64,000 nucleotides of DNA from Candidatus Bathyarchaeota archaeon (GCA_026014465.1 JAOZID010000010.1:1150303-1214302); one strand, 5' to 3'. Numbered from the stretch's first letter, positions 26,913 to 35,712 are shown. Numbers and translations: made by a program. The notes: generated by a model not told the origin, from the sequence alone.

Positions 26913-27012
26913 GAGCTTTTTTCACCTTTAATGATGTTTGACACTGTATAGCGTGTTTGGTACTTAAACATACAGGAACATATTTATGCGTTGCTGTACA
27001 GAAACGTACCTG

Positions 27013-27516
27013 ATGTGGAATAATATCAAAAGGCACATGGAAGCCTACCCTGAAAGGCTAAAAGTAGCCCACGTCCTAGTCGAAAACGGCCTAAGCATCA
27101 AAGACAAAAAAATCTACCTCAACCAAATCGAAATTCCCCCCGTACGCATCGCCCGAGCCGCAAACGTAGACAGACGCACCGTAAACGAAACCACAAACCT
27201 CATCAAAAACACCCCCGAACTCAAACAAATCTTCGAAGAAATCCGCCCCGCAGGACACTCCCTCAAAGAAATCGCAAAACACCTCAACTTAGGCGTCGTA
27301 GAAATCTCCGTCGAAGACGCCAAAGCCCACGGAATCCTATCAAAAACCGCAACCGCCCTAACAGAAGGCGGCTTAAGCATCCGACAAGCCATAGTCGACG
27401 ACCCCGAACTCTCACCCGAACCCAAACTCGCCTTCATCGTCGAAAAAAAAATCCCAGGCGAACTCATATCCGAACTTCTTAAAATCAAAGGCGTCGCCAA
27501 AGTCTCCGTATACTAA
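27013..27516 (+). CDS. ACT-domain amino-acid regulator with HTH (COG2150-like)
   Basis: ATG at 27013 is chosen because the earlier ATG at 26986 would overlap a TATA-like CATATTTATG. The 167-residue product has an N-terminal helix-turn-helix (VRIARAANVDRRTVNETTNL near 47-66) and a C-terminal ACT-like region (IRQAIVDDPE and KKIPGELISELLKIKGVAKVSV). This matches the archaeal COG2150 proteins annotated as regulators of amino acid metabolism. It is divergent from trpB2 across 100 bp, so trpB2 is a candidate target. Transcription could be leaderless, as the TATA lies about 26 bases upstream. Confidence 0.85.
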   Translation: MWNNIKRHMEAYPERLKVAHVLVENGLSIKDKKIYLNQIEIPPVRIARAANVDRRTVNETTNLIKNTPELKQIFEEIRPAGHSLKEIAKHLNLGVVEISVEDAKAHGILSKTATALTEGGLSIRQAIVDDPELSPEPKLAFIVEKKIPGELISELLKIKGVAKVSVY

Positions 27517-27568
27517 TTTGCCGCGCCCACAAACAGCAGTAAACACTAAACATGCAAAAAAGGTGAAA

Positions 27569-27586
27569 TGCATTAACTGATGCATG
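27569..27586. promoter_or_regulatory. ATGCAT repeat upstream of the thermosome promoter
   Basis: ATGCAT occurs at 27569-27574 and at 27581-27586, separated by TAACTG. Each copy is self-complementary, so the pair is both a direct and an inverted repeat. It ends about 26 bp before the TATA box of the thermosome gene. This is a reasonable position for a heat-shock or general regulator site; no known consensus is claimed. Confidence 0.45.
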
Positions 27587-27611
27587 GTATCAGACCACAG
27601 TTTTAAGAAAA

Positions 27612-27621
27612 ACTTTATATG
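27612..27621 (+). promoter_or_regulatory. TATA box of the thermosome gene
   Basis: ACTTTATATG is a good TATA box. The ATG at 27619 that starts the longest open frame lies in it, so it cannot be the start. With transcription starting near 27640, the TTG at 27667 is within reach and has AAGGGGT nine bases upstream. Confidence 0.6.
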
Positions 27622-27666
27622 GCAATTATGTTTTGTTGTTGTTCGCATTTAAGGGGTTTATTGGAT

Positions 27667-29349
27667 TTGTCAAATAATCAATCTAATGGAATGCCAATTC
27701 TTGTATTAAAGGAAGGTTCAAAAAGGTCCCGTGGAAGAGAAGCGCAGCACACCAATATTATGGCTGCAAAGATTGTTGCGGAAAGCGTCCGAAGTGCCCT
27801 AGGTCCAAAGGGTATGGATAAGATGCTTGTGGATAGTTTTGGTGACGTAACTATAACTAGTGATGGACGCACGATTTTGGATGAGATGGATGTGGAAAAT
27901 CCCGCGGCGAAGATGCTTGTGGAAGTTTCTAAAGCTCAGGATAACGAAGCGGGTGATGGTACAACCTCAGCTGTTGTTATCGCAGGCGAACTCTTAGGCA
28001 AGGCTGAAGAGCTTATCGAGAAAAACATACACCCAACCATCATAGTTGACGGCTACAAACTTGCACAGGAAAAAGCCTTGGAAACTTTGGAGAAAATCGC
28101 CGTAAACGTTGACCTGCAAAAAGGGGATTACCTAAAACAAGCCGCAGTTACCTCCATGGCAAGCAAACTCGTTGCCGAACACAAAGACTACCTCGCCGAC
28201 ATGGTCGTTAAAGCCATGATGTCCGTGGCAGAAAAAGACGGCGAAGTCTACAAGGCAGACGTAGACGATGTCACCGTGGAGAAGAAAACGGGTGAGTCCC
28301 TCAAAGACACCAGCCTGATACAAGGCATTGTTTTAGACAAAGAAGTCGTACATTCAGGCATGCCCAAACGCGTAGAAGAAGCCAAAATCGCGTTGCTGGA
28401 CACGTCGTTAGAGAACGAGAAAACCGAGTACGACGCCAAACTAAACATTGAAAGCCCAGACCAAATTGAAGCGTTTCTCAAGCAGGAAGAAGAAATGCTC
28501 AAAGGCATGGTTGAAAAAATAGCCTCAACAGGCGCAAACGTGGTCATCTGCCAAAAAGGCATCGACGATATGGTACAGCATTTCTTGGCGCGCAAGGGCA
28601 TTTTTGCTATTCGCAGGGCGAAAAAGTCAGATATGGGAAAACTTGCCAAAGCTACAGGCGCGAAAATCGCAATTAACTTGGAAGACTTGAGGGCAGAGGA
28701 TTTGGGTTATGCCCAAGTTGTCGAAGAACGCAAGATCAGCGAGGATAAAATGACTTTTGTTGAAGGCTGCAAGAACCCCAAAGCCGTAACCATACTCATC
28801 AGAGGCGGAACCCCACGCATGAACGCTGAAACCGAACGTTCAATCCACGACGCCCTATGCGTAGTACGCGACATCATCCAAGAACCCAAGGTCGTTGCAG
28901 GTGGCAGCGCTCCTGAAATGGAAATCGCACGCGTCCTCAAACAGTACGCTGAAACCATGCAAGGAAGAGAACAGCTAGCAGTTAAAGCGTTTGCAGAAGC
29001 CCTCGAAGCAGTCGCCATAACCCTCACAGAAAACGCAGGCTTAGACCCCATCGACATACTCTCCGAACTTAGGGCAAAACATGAAAAAGGCGAACAATGG
29101 GCAGGCATCGAAGTGCTCTCAGGCAAAATCCAAGACATGTCCAAAGCAGGCGTATTCGAACCAATAACAGTCAAAAAACAAATAATCAAATCCGCCGCAG
29201 AAGCAGCCATGATGATCATCAAAATCGACGACGTCATCGCAGCCCAAAAAATGAAAGCCCCCCCAGGCGGAGGAATGCCCGGCGGCGGCATGGGCGGAAT
29301 GCCAGGAATGGGCGGTATGGGTGGCATGCCCGGCATGGGAGGAATGTAA
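27667..29349 (+). CDS. ths: Thermosome (group II chaperonin) subunit
   Basis: Folds proteins in a double-ring ATP-driven complex. The TTG at 27667 gives a 560-residue product that opens a few residues before [19 protein letters not shown], as in other thermosomes. The nucleotide site is seen in [13 protein letters not shown] and [15 protein letters not shown]; the apical and intermediate domains follow, with [17 protein letters not shown] and [10 protein letters not shown]. The C-terminus is a Gly-Met-rich tail with GGM repeats, analogous to that of GroEL. Its stop is immediately followed by the rpoK ATG. Confidence 0.97.
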   Translation: MSNNQSNGMPILVLKEGSKRSRGREAQHTNIMAAKIVAESVRSALGPKGMDKMLVDSFGDVTITSDGRTILDEMDVENPAAKMLVEVSKAQDNEAGDGTTSAVVIAGELLGKAEELIEKNIHPTIIVDGYKLAQEKALETLEKIAVNVDLQKGDYLKQAAVTSMASKLVAEHKDYLADMVVKAMMSVAEKDGEVYKADVDDVTVEKKTGESLKDTSLIQGIVLDKEVVHSGMPKRVEEAKIALLDTSLENEKTEYDAKLNIESPDQIEAFLKQEEEMLKGMVEKIASTGANVVICQKGIDDMVQHFLARKGIFAIRRAKKSDMGKLAKATGAKIAINLEDLRAEDLGYAQVVEERKISEDKMTFVEGCKNPKAVTILIRGGTPRMNAETERSIHDALCVVRDIIQEPKVVAGGSAPEMEIARVLKQYAETMQGREQLAVKAFAEALEAVAITLTENAGLDPIDILSELRAKHEKGEQWAGIEVLSGKIQDMSKAGVFEPITVKKQIIKSAAEAAMMIIKIDDVIAAQKMKAPPGGGMPGGGMGGMPGMGGMGGMPGMGGM

Positions 29350-29604
29350 ATGTCTGCTCAAGCTAAAGTCGAAGTTGGTCCGCCAAAGGTTACGCGGTTT
29401 GAGAAAGCCCGTATCATTGGTGCAAGGTCGCTTCAGATTTCTATGGGTGCTCCTATTCTTACGGATGTGGATGATAGCTTGTCAAGCCCAATTGACATCG
29501 CAATTAAAGAGCTTGAAAGCGAAATCTTGCCCATGACAATTAGGCGAACCCTGCCAGACGGCACCTTCCAAGACATCCCGCTGAAATGGCTCAACGTAGC
29601 CTAA
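29350..29604 (+). CDS. rpoK: RNA polymerase subunit K (Rpb6/omega homologue)
   Basis: Small RNA polymerase subunit that stabilises the enzyme core. The 84-residue product has TRFEKARIIGARSLQISMGAP and the conserved PIDIAIKELE, followed by LPMTIRRTLPDGT, all diagnostic of RpoK. It directly follows the thermosome gene with no gap. The last four bases overlap the end of the converging RNase gene. Confidence 0.95.
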   Translation: MSAQAKVEVGPPKVTRFEKARIIGARSLQISMGAPILTDVDDSLSSPIDIAIKELESEILPMTIRRTLPDGTFQDIPLKWLNVA

Positions 29605-30080
29605 ACCATTTTTTCTTGTTTTTCTTTTGCTTCTTTTAGTGCAGCGCGAATATTTGTCCAGTGTGCACCCTGCCAGTAAACACTCCCGCAAGCAGGGCAT
29701 AACCAAAAAACATCATAATACAGTAGCGTGTTTTTCTCTACCTTGCCGGCTATGGTGTCTTTTGGGGCAGTTTGAAGGCGGGTGTTACATTTGGGGCAGC
29801 GCGTGTTTTCCAAATCAACTTCTAAAGCAATTCCTGTGCACGCGGCGAGGCGGGCTAGGCGCTCTGGCGAGGTGTTGCCTGTTATGTAGCAGGCGGGGAG
29901 ATTTTTGGCTTGGGCTTGCTGGTAGAGGCTAAAGTCGCGGGTGAGCAAAACACGGTTTTCCGCCTGCGCCAACACTAAAAGCTCTGCATCAGAGAGGGCG
30001 TTGGAGTATTTGGTGTCGTAGCCCATCATGCGCAGCCAACGCGCCAACTTCCCGAGCATAGCATCTAACAGGAATTTCAG
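29601..30080 (-). CDS. Mut7-C type RNase-domain protein with zinc ribbon
   Basis: Predicted nuclease of the Mut7-C/DUF82 family (PIN-like fold plus zinc ribbon). From the ATG at 30059 the protein would begin MLGKLARWLRMMGYD and lack the preceding conserved KFLLDA that holds a catalytic aspartate. Reading upstream in frame restores these residues to a CTG at 30080, in a CTGA overlap with the pyrC stop. There is no ATG, GTG or TTG before the upstream in-frame stop. I therefore annotate a CTG start with 159 residues. The zinc ribbon is CPKC near residue 102 and CPAC near 132. Other acidic residues (LSDAELL, TRDFSLYQQA) support PIN-type catalysis. Confidence 0.75.
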   Translation of the reverse strand: MKFLLDAMLGKLARWLRMMGYDTKYSNALSDAELLVLAQAENRVLLTRDFSLYQQAQAKNLPACYITGNTSPERLARLAACTGIALEVDLENTRCPKCNTRLQTAPKDTIAGKVEKNTLLYYDVFWLCPACGSVYWQGAHWTNIRAALKEAKEKQEKMV

Positions 30081-31426
30081 GCAAAGTCGCCTCGAAGAAT
30101 AGGGGCGCTGCCTGCTTTAGCTACGATTTCGTGGTCATCCATAACCAGTTGCCCGTTAACGTAGGTTTTTGTGGGTTTGCCTTGAACTTCCCAGCGGTCA
30201 AAAGGCGAAAACTTGGTCTTCGAATAAAACGTGGAAGCATCAATTAGGTATTTCTCGTTGAAATCCACAACCACCAAATCCGCAAAGCCACCCTCAGATA
30301 AAACGCCCCTGCCAGATAAACCAAAAATCTCCGCGGGCTTTTCCGACAACAACCGCAAAGCCGTATCCAAGGACAACTTGTTTTTGTGCACCAAAGTCAA
30401 CACCAAAGGCAAAGTGGTTTCCAAACCAACAACACCTGCTTTGATGTCCCAGATGCTGTTGGCATCTTTTTCATCCAATGTGTGCGGGGCATGGTCAGAC
30501 CCGATAGTGTCAACTTCGCCTTCGGCTATGGCAGTCCAAAGAGCATCAACGTTTTCTTTGCTACGCAGCGGAGGCATAGTCAAAACGCGTGCACCCAAGT
30601 TTGCGTAGGCGTCTTTGGAAAGTAGCAGGTGATGGGGGGTTACTTCGCAGGTTATTTTTTTGCCTGAAGCTTTGGCTTTGGAGAGTGCTTGCAGGGCAGG
30701 TTTTGTTGAGAGATGGCAAATGTGCAGTTTAAAGTCGGGAATCGGCGAGGTCAACTTGAGCACGTGGTCTACGGCGGCGGCTTCAACTTGTTCGCTGTGG
30801 GCTTTTAGAAACGCGGCTACGTCGTGGCGGTTTTGCCGTCTAAGTTTTTCCACTGCTGCCTTGAGGAGTTGGTGGTCTTCGGCGTGAACTGCCACAACCG
30901 CGTTTGATTGGGCAACCTGTTCGAAGGCTTCTTTGAGGGCAACATCATCTGTTATGTCTAAGCCGCCGATTTTTTCTGCCATAAACAGCTTAAAACCCAC
31001 GGCGCCTTGCGTGAGGATTTTTTTGATTTCGTTGGGGTTTTTGGGGAAGGCACAGTAAAAGCCAGTGTTAACTACTACGCGGCGAGAAGCTTTTTCCATG
31101 CGGGTTTTCAGGGAGTCGGCGTTAATGGTGGTGGGGGCGTTGTTTGGCATATCCAAAACCGTGGTTACACCTCCTGCTGCTGCGGCTTGGGTTCCCGTGA
31201 AAAAGGTTTCTTTGTAGGCGTTATCTTCGTCTCGCAAGTGAACATGAGAGTCAATAACTCCAGGCAAAACGAGCAGGTTGTGCAGGTTGGTTTTTTCGTC
31301 GGCTTTGGGCATGTGGGTTTCTTTGCCGATTTTGAAAATTTTAGTGTCTTCGATGGCTATGCAGCAGTCAACTATTTCGCCTTTAAGGTAAGCTTTGGCG
31401 TTGGTTAGTACGGTGTCAACAATCAA
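30077..31426 (-). CDS. pyrC: Dihydroorotase PyrC
   Basis: Cyclises carbamoyl aspartate to dihydroorotate in pyrimidine synthesis. In the 449-residue protein the metal ligands are visible in order: GVIDSHVHLRD (HxH), the carboxylated-lysine segment GFKLFMAEK, VHAEDHQL, CHLSTKPA and the aspartate of GSDHAPH. The start is a TTG at 31426. The gene precedes the RNase gene with a 4-nt overlap, so the two are coupled. PyrE is at 49.0 kb and not linked here. Confidence 0.95.
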   Translation of the reverse strand: MIVDTVLTNAKAYLKGEIVDCCIAIEDTKIFKIGKETHMPKADEKTNLHNLLVLPGVIDSHVHLRDEDNAYKETFFTGTQAAAAGGVTTVLDMPNNAPTTINADSLKTRMEKASRRVVVNTGFYCAFPKNPNEIKKILTQGAVGFKLFMAEKIGGLDITDDVALKEAFEQVAQSNAVVAVHAEDHQLLKAAVEKLRRQNRHDVAAFLKAHSEQVEAAAVDHVLKLTSPIPDFKLHICHLSTKPALQALSKAKASGKKITCEVTPHHLLLSKDAYANLGARVLTMPPLRSKENVDALWTAIAEGEVDTIGSDHAPHTLDEKDANSIWDIKAGVVGLETTLPLVLTLVHKNKLSLDTALRLLSEKPAEIFGLSGRGVLSEGGFADLVVVDFNEKYLIDASTFYSKTKFSPFDRWEVQGKPTKTYVNGQLVMDDHEIVAKAGSAPILRGDFA

Positions 31427-31507
31427 GAATACTCGCCTATGCTATGAAAGGAAGAGGGGGTTTATTTTGGTTATTCACACGCGCAGGATGTGCTTGAGAA
31501 GTAGGGG

Positions 31508-32080
31508 TTATTGGGTGTCTGCGCGGCATTCTTCGCACAGGTATTGTCCGTCGACGTTTTTGAGGTCTTCGGAGTAGACGGTGCATTGGTCGCAGTAGCC
31601 AGTGAGGGAGGGTTCTTCAAGGTCGACTTCTTCAGAGTTTTCGCATGCGATGCGGGAGCGTTCTTGGATGATTTCGATGAGCTCAGGCATGATGCCTAAG
31701 ACGTCTTTGCTGGAGATTAACCCGACTAGGTCGCCTTTGTATATTACGCCAAGTCTTCGAATGTCTAGGCGGCTCATTCGACGCGCGGCATCGCTTATGG
31801 TGGCTTCAGGATCTATGGTTGCTAGGGGGGCGGTCATTATGTCTTTAGCTTTCACGGTGGCAGGTTGAAGGTTCTTGGATAAAACCCGCATGACCAAGTC
31901 ACGTTCAGTTATGATGCCCAAAGCTTTGCCTTCCGGGTTGGTTACGATAACACAACCAAAAGCGTTCTCTTCCATGAGCTTTGCAATGCGGTTTGAAGGA
32001 ACTTCTTCATCAGTAGTCACAACGGGGCTGCTCATAACATCTTTAACCAGCATCCTTGGCCTCAACCCAATTTCAGACAA
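31508..32080 (-). CDS. CBS-domain pair protein with C-terminal zinc ribbon
   Basis: A 190-residue protein with two CBS domains (MLVKDVMSSPVVTTDEE to MRVLSKNL, then VKAKDIMTAPLATIDPEAT to DVLGIMPELIE), which usually sense adenine nucleotides. A C-terminal treble-clef-like zinc ribbon is added, with CDQC and CEEC. The TTG start at 32080 is strong: GGAGGTG is six bases upstream. An AT-rich TATA-like sequence is at 32133-32143. The zinc ribbon suggests that it contacts RNA, DNA or a protein partner; I cannot name the target. Confidence 0.9.
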   Translation of the reverse strand: MSEIGLRPRMLVKDVMSSPVVTTDEEVPSNRIAKLMEENAFGCVIVTNPEGKALGIITERDLVMRVLSKNLQPATVKAKDIMTAPLATIDPEATISDAARRMSRLDIRRLGVIYKGDLVGLISSKDVLGIMPELIEIIQERSRIACENSEEVDLEEPSLTGYCDQCTVYSEDLKNVDGQYLCEECRADTQ

Positions 32081-32304
32081 ACACTACACCTCCAAATTCA
32101 AGCCAGACTAACCATACAACTCAAAAAAGAGAACGCATAATTTAAGAGTTTTCCAACATCTACAAAGACAACAAAAGAATAAGCCACACAAAACAAAAAA
32201 CATTTGTCCAAATAAACAAAAAACCCAAAACAAATTTTCAACATAAAACTACGCTAAAAACACGCCAAATACTCTATCAAGTTTTTTGTTGCCCCAAGAA
32301 CATG

Positions 32305-32312
32305 TATATAAG
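32305..32312 (+). promoter_or_regulatory. TATA box of rps26e
   Basis: TATATAAG is 48-55 nt before the GTG start at 32360, giving a start of transcription near 32335 and a leader with AGAGGT. Strong match to archaeal TATA boxes. Confidence 0.65.
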
Positions 32313-32359
32313 GCAGTAGATGGACTATTTGTTTACGAGTTAAAAAGAGGTCCCAAAAA

Positions 32360-32650
32360 GTGCCATTTAAACGGAAAAGCCGAGGAAGAGCAAAAGGAAG
32401 TAAAGGAAGCAGTAGCTTAGTTCAATGCGGAAGTTGCGGACAGATGGTGCCGCGTGACAAAGCGAAACGGTCTACTCGCCGCGTGTCTTTTGTTGAGCCT
32501 CAACTAGCCAAGGAACTTAGGCAAAAAGGCACATACCTAGCATCTTGGGTAGACACGAAATACTACTGTATATCCTGTGCAGTCCACCGTGGCATCGTCA
32601 AAGTCAGAGCCGAAAACGAACGCCACACAAAATACCGCAGACGCCAATAA
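32360..32650 (+). CDS. rps26e: Small-subunit ribosomal protein S26e
   Basis: Small-subunit protein of TACK archaea and eukaryotes. GTG at 32360 follows AGAGGT. The 96-residue product shows KRKSRGRAKGSKGSSS, the zinc ligands CGSC (23-26) and CISC (70-73), and GQMVPRDKAKRSTRRVSF, which define S26e. The C-terminus is basic, with a run of arginines. It is alone between the CBS protein promoter and the lipid synthase gene. Confidence 0.95.
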   Translation: MPFKRKSRGRAKGSKGSSSLVQCGSCGQMVPRDKAKRSTRRVSFVEPQLAKELRQKGTYLASWVDTKYYCISCAVHRGIVKVRAENERHTKYRRRQ

Positions 32651-32674
32651 ACCAGCCTTTTTAACAGGCAATTA

Positions 32675-33280
32675 TTATTTTTCCTTTGTTTTCAAGATTT
32701 TGTAAACGTGCAGTGCTCTTTGTATTACGGTAAAGTTTGCCAAAACCGCAATTAAGATGACACCTATGTTTAGGGCGGGAAGCCAGAAAATCGCAACTAA
32801 GCTAGCTCCAGCAATTATCAAGAGGCGCTCGGCGCGTTCAGCCAACCCGACGGATTCCATTTTTATGCCCGCTGCTTCAGCTCTTGCACGGCTGTAGCTA
32901 ACCATCAACGAACCAGCCAACGCAAGCAACCCAAACAGCAAATCACACAAGCCACTAAGAAGTATGCCCATGAGCAAAAACGCGTCAACATAGCGGTCTA
33001 GCATGGAATCAAAAAAGCCGCCAAAAACGCTGGTTTGCTTGTATGTACGCGCGATTATGCCGTCTAAAGCATCACAAAAACCCGAGGCTAAAAGCAAAAC
33101 CACGGCGACAAGCAAGAACAAGGGTTGCTGGGGAGTGGTAACTGCGTAGGCACCAGCCGCAAAAAAAGACAAAACAAACCCGATTATGGATACGATGTTG
33201 GGGGTTAAGCCTATGGCGTGGGCGGCTTTTGCTTGCGAAGAGAGCATTTGTTGAACCCGTTGTTTTAGTTTAGTCAGCAT
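32675..33280 (-). CDS. CDP-alcohol phosphotransferase (archaetidylinositol-phosphate synthase candidate)
   Basis: Membrane enzyme that joins CDP-archaeol to a polar head group. The 201-residue product has about six hydrophobic segments and the defining motif DALDGIIARTYKQ with GGFFDSMLD, that is Dx2DGx2ARx8Gx3Dx3D, at about residues 71-92. Given ino1 at 9.3 kb, inositol phosphate is the likely acceptor, as in known archaeal AIP synthase; this is inference from content only. ATG at 33280 is chosen; a GTG at 33313 in frame is an alternative. Confidence 0.85.
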   Translation of the reverse strand: MLTKLKQRVQQMLSSQAKAAHAIGLTPNIVSIIGFVLSFFAAGAYAVTTPQQPLFLLVAVVLLLASGFCDALDGIIARTYKQTSVFGGFFDSMLDRYVDAFLLMGILLSGLCDLLFGLLALAGSLMVSYSRARAEAAGIKMESVGLAERAERLLIIAGASLVAIFWLPALNIGVILIAVLANFTVIQRALHVYKILKTKEK

Positions 33281-33390
33281 AGGCAAAGTCGTAGTTTGTA
33301 TGTTCACAGTCACTATTAAAGCTGGACTAAAAGCAAAAACAAGCGGTCAAGCTAAAACTTTGCCGCCTCACCTACGGCAGCGTTTTCCCA

Positions 33391-33500
33391 CAGAACATAT
33401 AAGGAAGGGAGTTCACCTACATAAAATCAGTAACGCTCTGTCGCGGACAGACGCACGCAGACCCGGCAACGTTACATAAACACAAAAGGAGTAAAATAAA
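33391..33500 (+). promoter_or_regulatory. Promoter and structured leader of alba
   Basis: TATA-like ACATATAAGG is at about 33395-33404, so transcription starts near 33425-33430 and the leader is about 70 nt. It contains GTAACG at 33430-33435 paired with CGTTAC at 33470-33475, enclosing a hairpin CTGTC-GCG-GACAG at 33438-33450. The ribosome site AAAGGAG is about 10 bases before the ATG. The structure could be an autoregulatory element or chance. Confidence 0.5.
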
Positions 33501-33785
33501 ATGGCAGAAAATGCAGACGTTATCTTCGTCGGAAACAAACCTCCCATGAGCTATGTTCTGGCAATAATCACAGCTCTCTCATCAGGCACACCCAAAGAAA
33601 TCACACTGAAAGCCAGAGGCCAAGCAATAACCACCGCAGTCGACGTGGCTGAAATAGCCCGAAACCGCTTCGTAAAAGACCTCAAAGTAAGCAAGATCGC
33701 CATCGGAACCGCTGAGATGCCACCACGAGAGGGAGAGACCAAAAGCCGCATGGTTTCCACGATGGAAATAACACTAAAGAAGTAA
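33501..33785 (+). CDS. albA: DNA/RNA-binding protein Alba
   Basis: A 94-residue dimeric chromatin and RNA-binding protein. The pattern VIFVGNKPPMSYVLAIITAL is typical of Alba, followed by ITLKARGQAITTAVDVAEIARNR in two parts. The first lysine of GNKP is the residue acetylated in Sulfolobus Alba. The length is normal. It is monocistronic with a long structured leader. Together with the histone gene at 20.1 kb it shows that this genome carries both chromatin types. Confidence 0.96.
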   Translation: MAENADVIFVGNKPPMSYVLAIITALSSGTPKEITLKARGQAITTAVDVAEIARNRFVKDLKVSKIAIGTAEMPPREGETKSRMVSTMEITLKK

Positions 33786-33908
33786 ACCCAAAGCAGAGCA
33801 ACTAACTCACAAACCTTTCTTTCATTTTTTAAACCCCACAAAACATTTTCAACATCCAGGTTCTGTTCAGCACGTAACTTGTTCTCTAAAAGGAAAAGGT
33901 AACTGAGC

Positions 33909-34943
33909 TTAGGCAGGTTTGGGTTGTTTTCGTTTGTAGTAGACTAGGGGGTGGCGTATGTGTTGGCAGAGTTGGTCGGGGTTGGTGCAGACGCCGTGGG
34001 TTTTTAGGGTGGAGCAGCTTGGGGGGGTGTATTTGGTTCCTGAGCCGCGTTCACCAGCTATGTGTTCAACTTGGTAGAGGGTTAGGCGGGCGTTGTAGTC
34101 AGAGAAGGTTTTGAAGACTTCGGCGACTTTTTCGGAAGGCATGCCGATGGTTACAAGAAAGGAGGTTAGGGCGAATCTGCCTATGTGGGAGAGGTGGCGT
34201 CCATTTGTGGCGGCGTCTTGCAAGGCAACTATGCAGGGGGGAAAAGCGGATTGGGAGACGATTTTGGGGAAGCCGTCCATTTCGGATTCGCCGATTTTTT
34301 CTTTTGCTAAGTCGGTTATGTACTCGGCGATTTGGGTGATTTTAGGTGGGAAATCTGGGAGTTCTTTGGTTTCTAAGCGTTTTTCGATGCGTCTTTGGAT
34401 TTCTTCTTGCAGCAGGCGGGCTATGTCGTGTTGGGGCAGGTAAACTTTGCCGTTTGTTAAGAGGCGGTTGACGAGTTTCCAGTTTTCGTCGCGCAAATGA
34501 GTGATGTTTCGCAGGTAATCAGCAACCCCAATCACAAAATCCAAGGCAATTTCGGGGTCTTTGTTTAGTTGTATGTCCCAGTCGAAATCTTTTGCTATGG
34601 CTATGAGGCGCTGGTTTGATTCGTGTTGTAGTGCGCTAAAAGCTTCCTTAGCCTCCGCCAGCGCGTAACGTTTCTTGATGAAAGAGTTCTTGGTTGCCAA
34701 AGCCAAGATAATTGCCACAGGAAAAGAGGGAATTTCCAAATCATTTGCTACGCGTTCGCCTGTCCACACGTACAAAACCGCGTTTTCCAGCCTTTCCTTG
34801 GCGCGGTTAAGGATACCGCTCAGTTCGGGGCTGTCTAACTCGTCAATGTCTAAACCGATAAGTTGCAGGTACGCAGCAGTTTCTTTTAAAAAAGGGTATT
34901 TGGCTATGTCGTTGGGAGTGAAACTTTGAGTTTCTTGCGACAT
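33909..34943 (-). CDS. priL: DNA primase large subunit PriL
   Basis: Regulatory subunit of the archaeal and eukaryotic DNA primase. The 344-residue protein carries the four cluster cysteines of PriL at about 237 (AFPPC), 310 (PPSC), 319 (THGVC) and 326 (DQLC), with the surrounding GRHLSHIGRFALTSFL motif. The N-terminal helical domain is present. It is the downstream member of the PCNA-PriL pair, 13 bp after PCNA, at the end of a conserved information-processing cluster. PriS is not in the window. Confidence 0.94.
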   Translation of the reverse strand: MSQETQSFTPNDIAKYPFLKETAAYLQLIGLDIDELDSPELSGILNRAKERLENAVLYVWTGERVANDLEIPSFPVAIILALATKNSFIKKRYALAEAKEAFSALQHESNQRLIAIAKDFDWDIQLNKDPEIALDFVIGVADYLRNITHLRDENWKLVNRLLTNGKVYLPQHDIARLLQEEIQRRIEKRLETKELPDFPPKITQIAEYITDLAKEKIGESEMDGFPKIVSQSAFPPCIVALQDAATNGRHLSHIGRFALTSFLVTIGMPSEKVAEVFKTFSDYNARLTLYQVEHIAGERGSGTKYTPPSCSTLKTHGVCTNPDQLCQHIRHPLVYYKRKQPKPA

Positions 34944-34956
34944 ACCCTTGGCTCTA

Positions 34957-35712
34957 CTACTCGGTTTCTATGCGTGGCGCTAGGAAAAAGGTTAGTTTGC
35001 CTTCGATGGTTTGTTGGAAGTCTATGCGAACGGGCATGTCGCTGGAGAATTCTAAGGTGGCTATGTCGCTTGTGGCGGAGGCGGCTTTGATTATTTCGGA
35101 GAGGTAACTTAGACTGAAAGTGGCTTTGGATTCTTCTTTGACGTCTAAATCCAGTAGGGCGTCGTTGCCTTTTTGCAGGGTGATTGTTGCGCCCATGAGG
35201 TCGCCTGAAGCGCTTAGCACCAGTTTTTCTGGGTCAGCTTCGAAGCGCACGTGGTCACTTACCAGACCTGCGTCGTCTATGGCTTGACTTAGACCCTGAG
35301 TGGTGGTTTTGGCAACAACGTTAAAGGTTATCTTGGGGGTGGGAACCTCTTCTTCGGATGCTTCCAGCGTGGGCATGTTGAATTTTCTTGTGTATTTGCC
35401 CGTGATTTTAACTTGCAACCGACCCGTCTTATCATCTAGGGAAAGCTCGACGGCTTCGTCTTTGCTGGCGCGTTTAAGCAGTTTAAGCAACTCACTTATG
35501 TTTATGCACATAGCAGAGGATTCAGAGCAGTCGTACTCTTCAAAAATGCTTTTTGGCCATTCAAAATCAATCATGGCAACCCGTGAAGGGTCCATTGCAC
35601 GCAGTTTCAAGCCGTCAGTTTCAATCTTGAAGGTGGCTTCGTCAACAAGAATAGAAATTGCGTTAGCCATGTCTTTTAGAAGTTTGGCGTCGGATACTTT
35701 GAGCTTAAACAT
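34957..35712 (-). CDS. pcn: DNA sliding clamp PCNA
   Basis: Ring-forming processivity factor for replication and repair. The 251-residue length is exact for archaeal PCNA. Diagnostic segments are LRAMDPSRVAMIDFEWP, the interdomain connector region LPTLEASEEEVP with K/E-rich content, and the C-terminus FFLAPRIETE. It lies upstream of priL, in the order TFS-PCNA-PriL typical of many archaea. No anomalies. Confidence 0.97.
   Translation of the reverse strand: MFKLKVSDAKLLKDMANAISILVDEATFKIETDGLKLRAMDPSRVAMIDFEWPKSIFEEYDCSESSAMCINISELLKLLKRASKDEAVELSLDDKTGRLQVKITGKYTRKFNMPTLEASEEEVPTPKITFNVVAKTTTQGLSQAIDDAGLVSDHVRFEADPEKLVLSASGDLMGATITLQKGNDALLDLDVKEESKATFSLSYLSEIIKAASATSDIATLEFSSDMPVRIDFQQTIEGKLTFFLAPRIETE

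Noticed and set aside
28707-29336. Long leftward open frame (209 codons) rich in Pro, Ser and Ile.
   Set aside because: It is the antisense shadow of the thermosome gene, with no ribosome site and no recognisable domain.
29267-29345. Short tandem GGC/ATG-rich repeats.
   Set aside because: They encode the Gly-Met-rich C-terminal tail of the thermosome.
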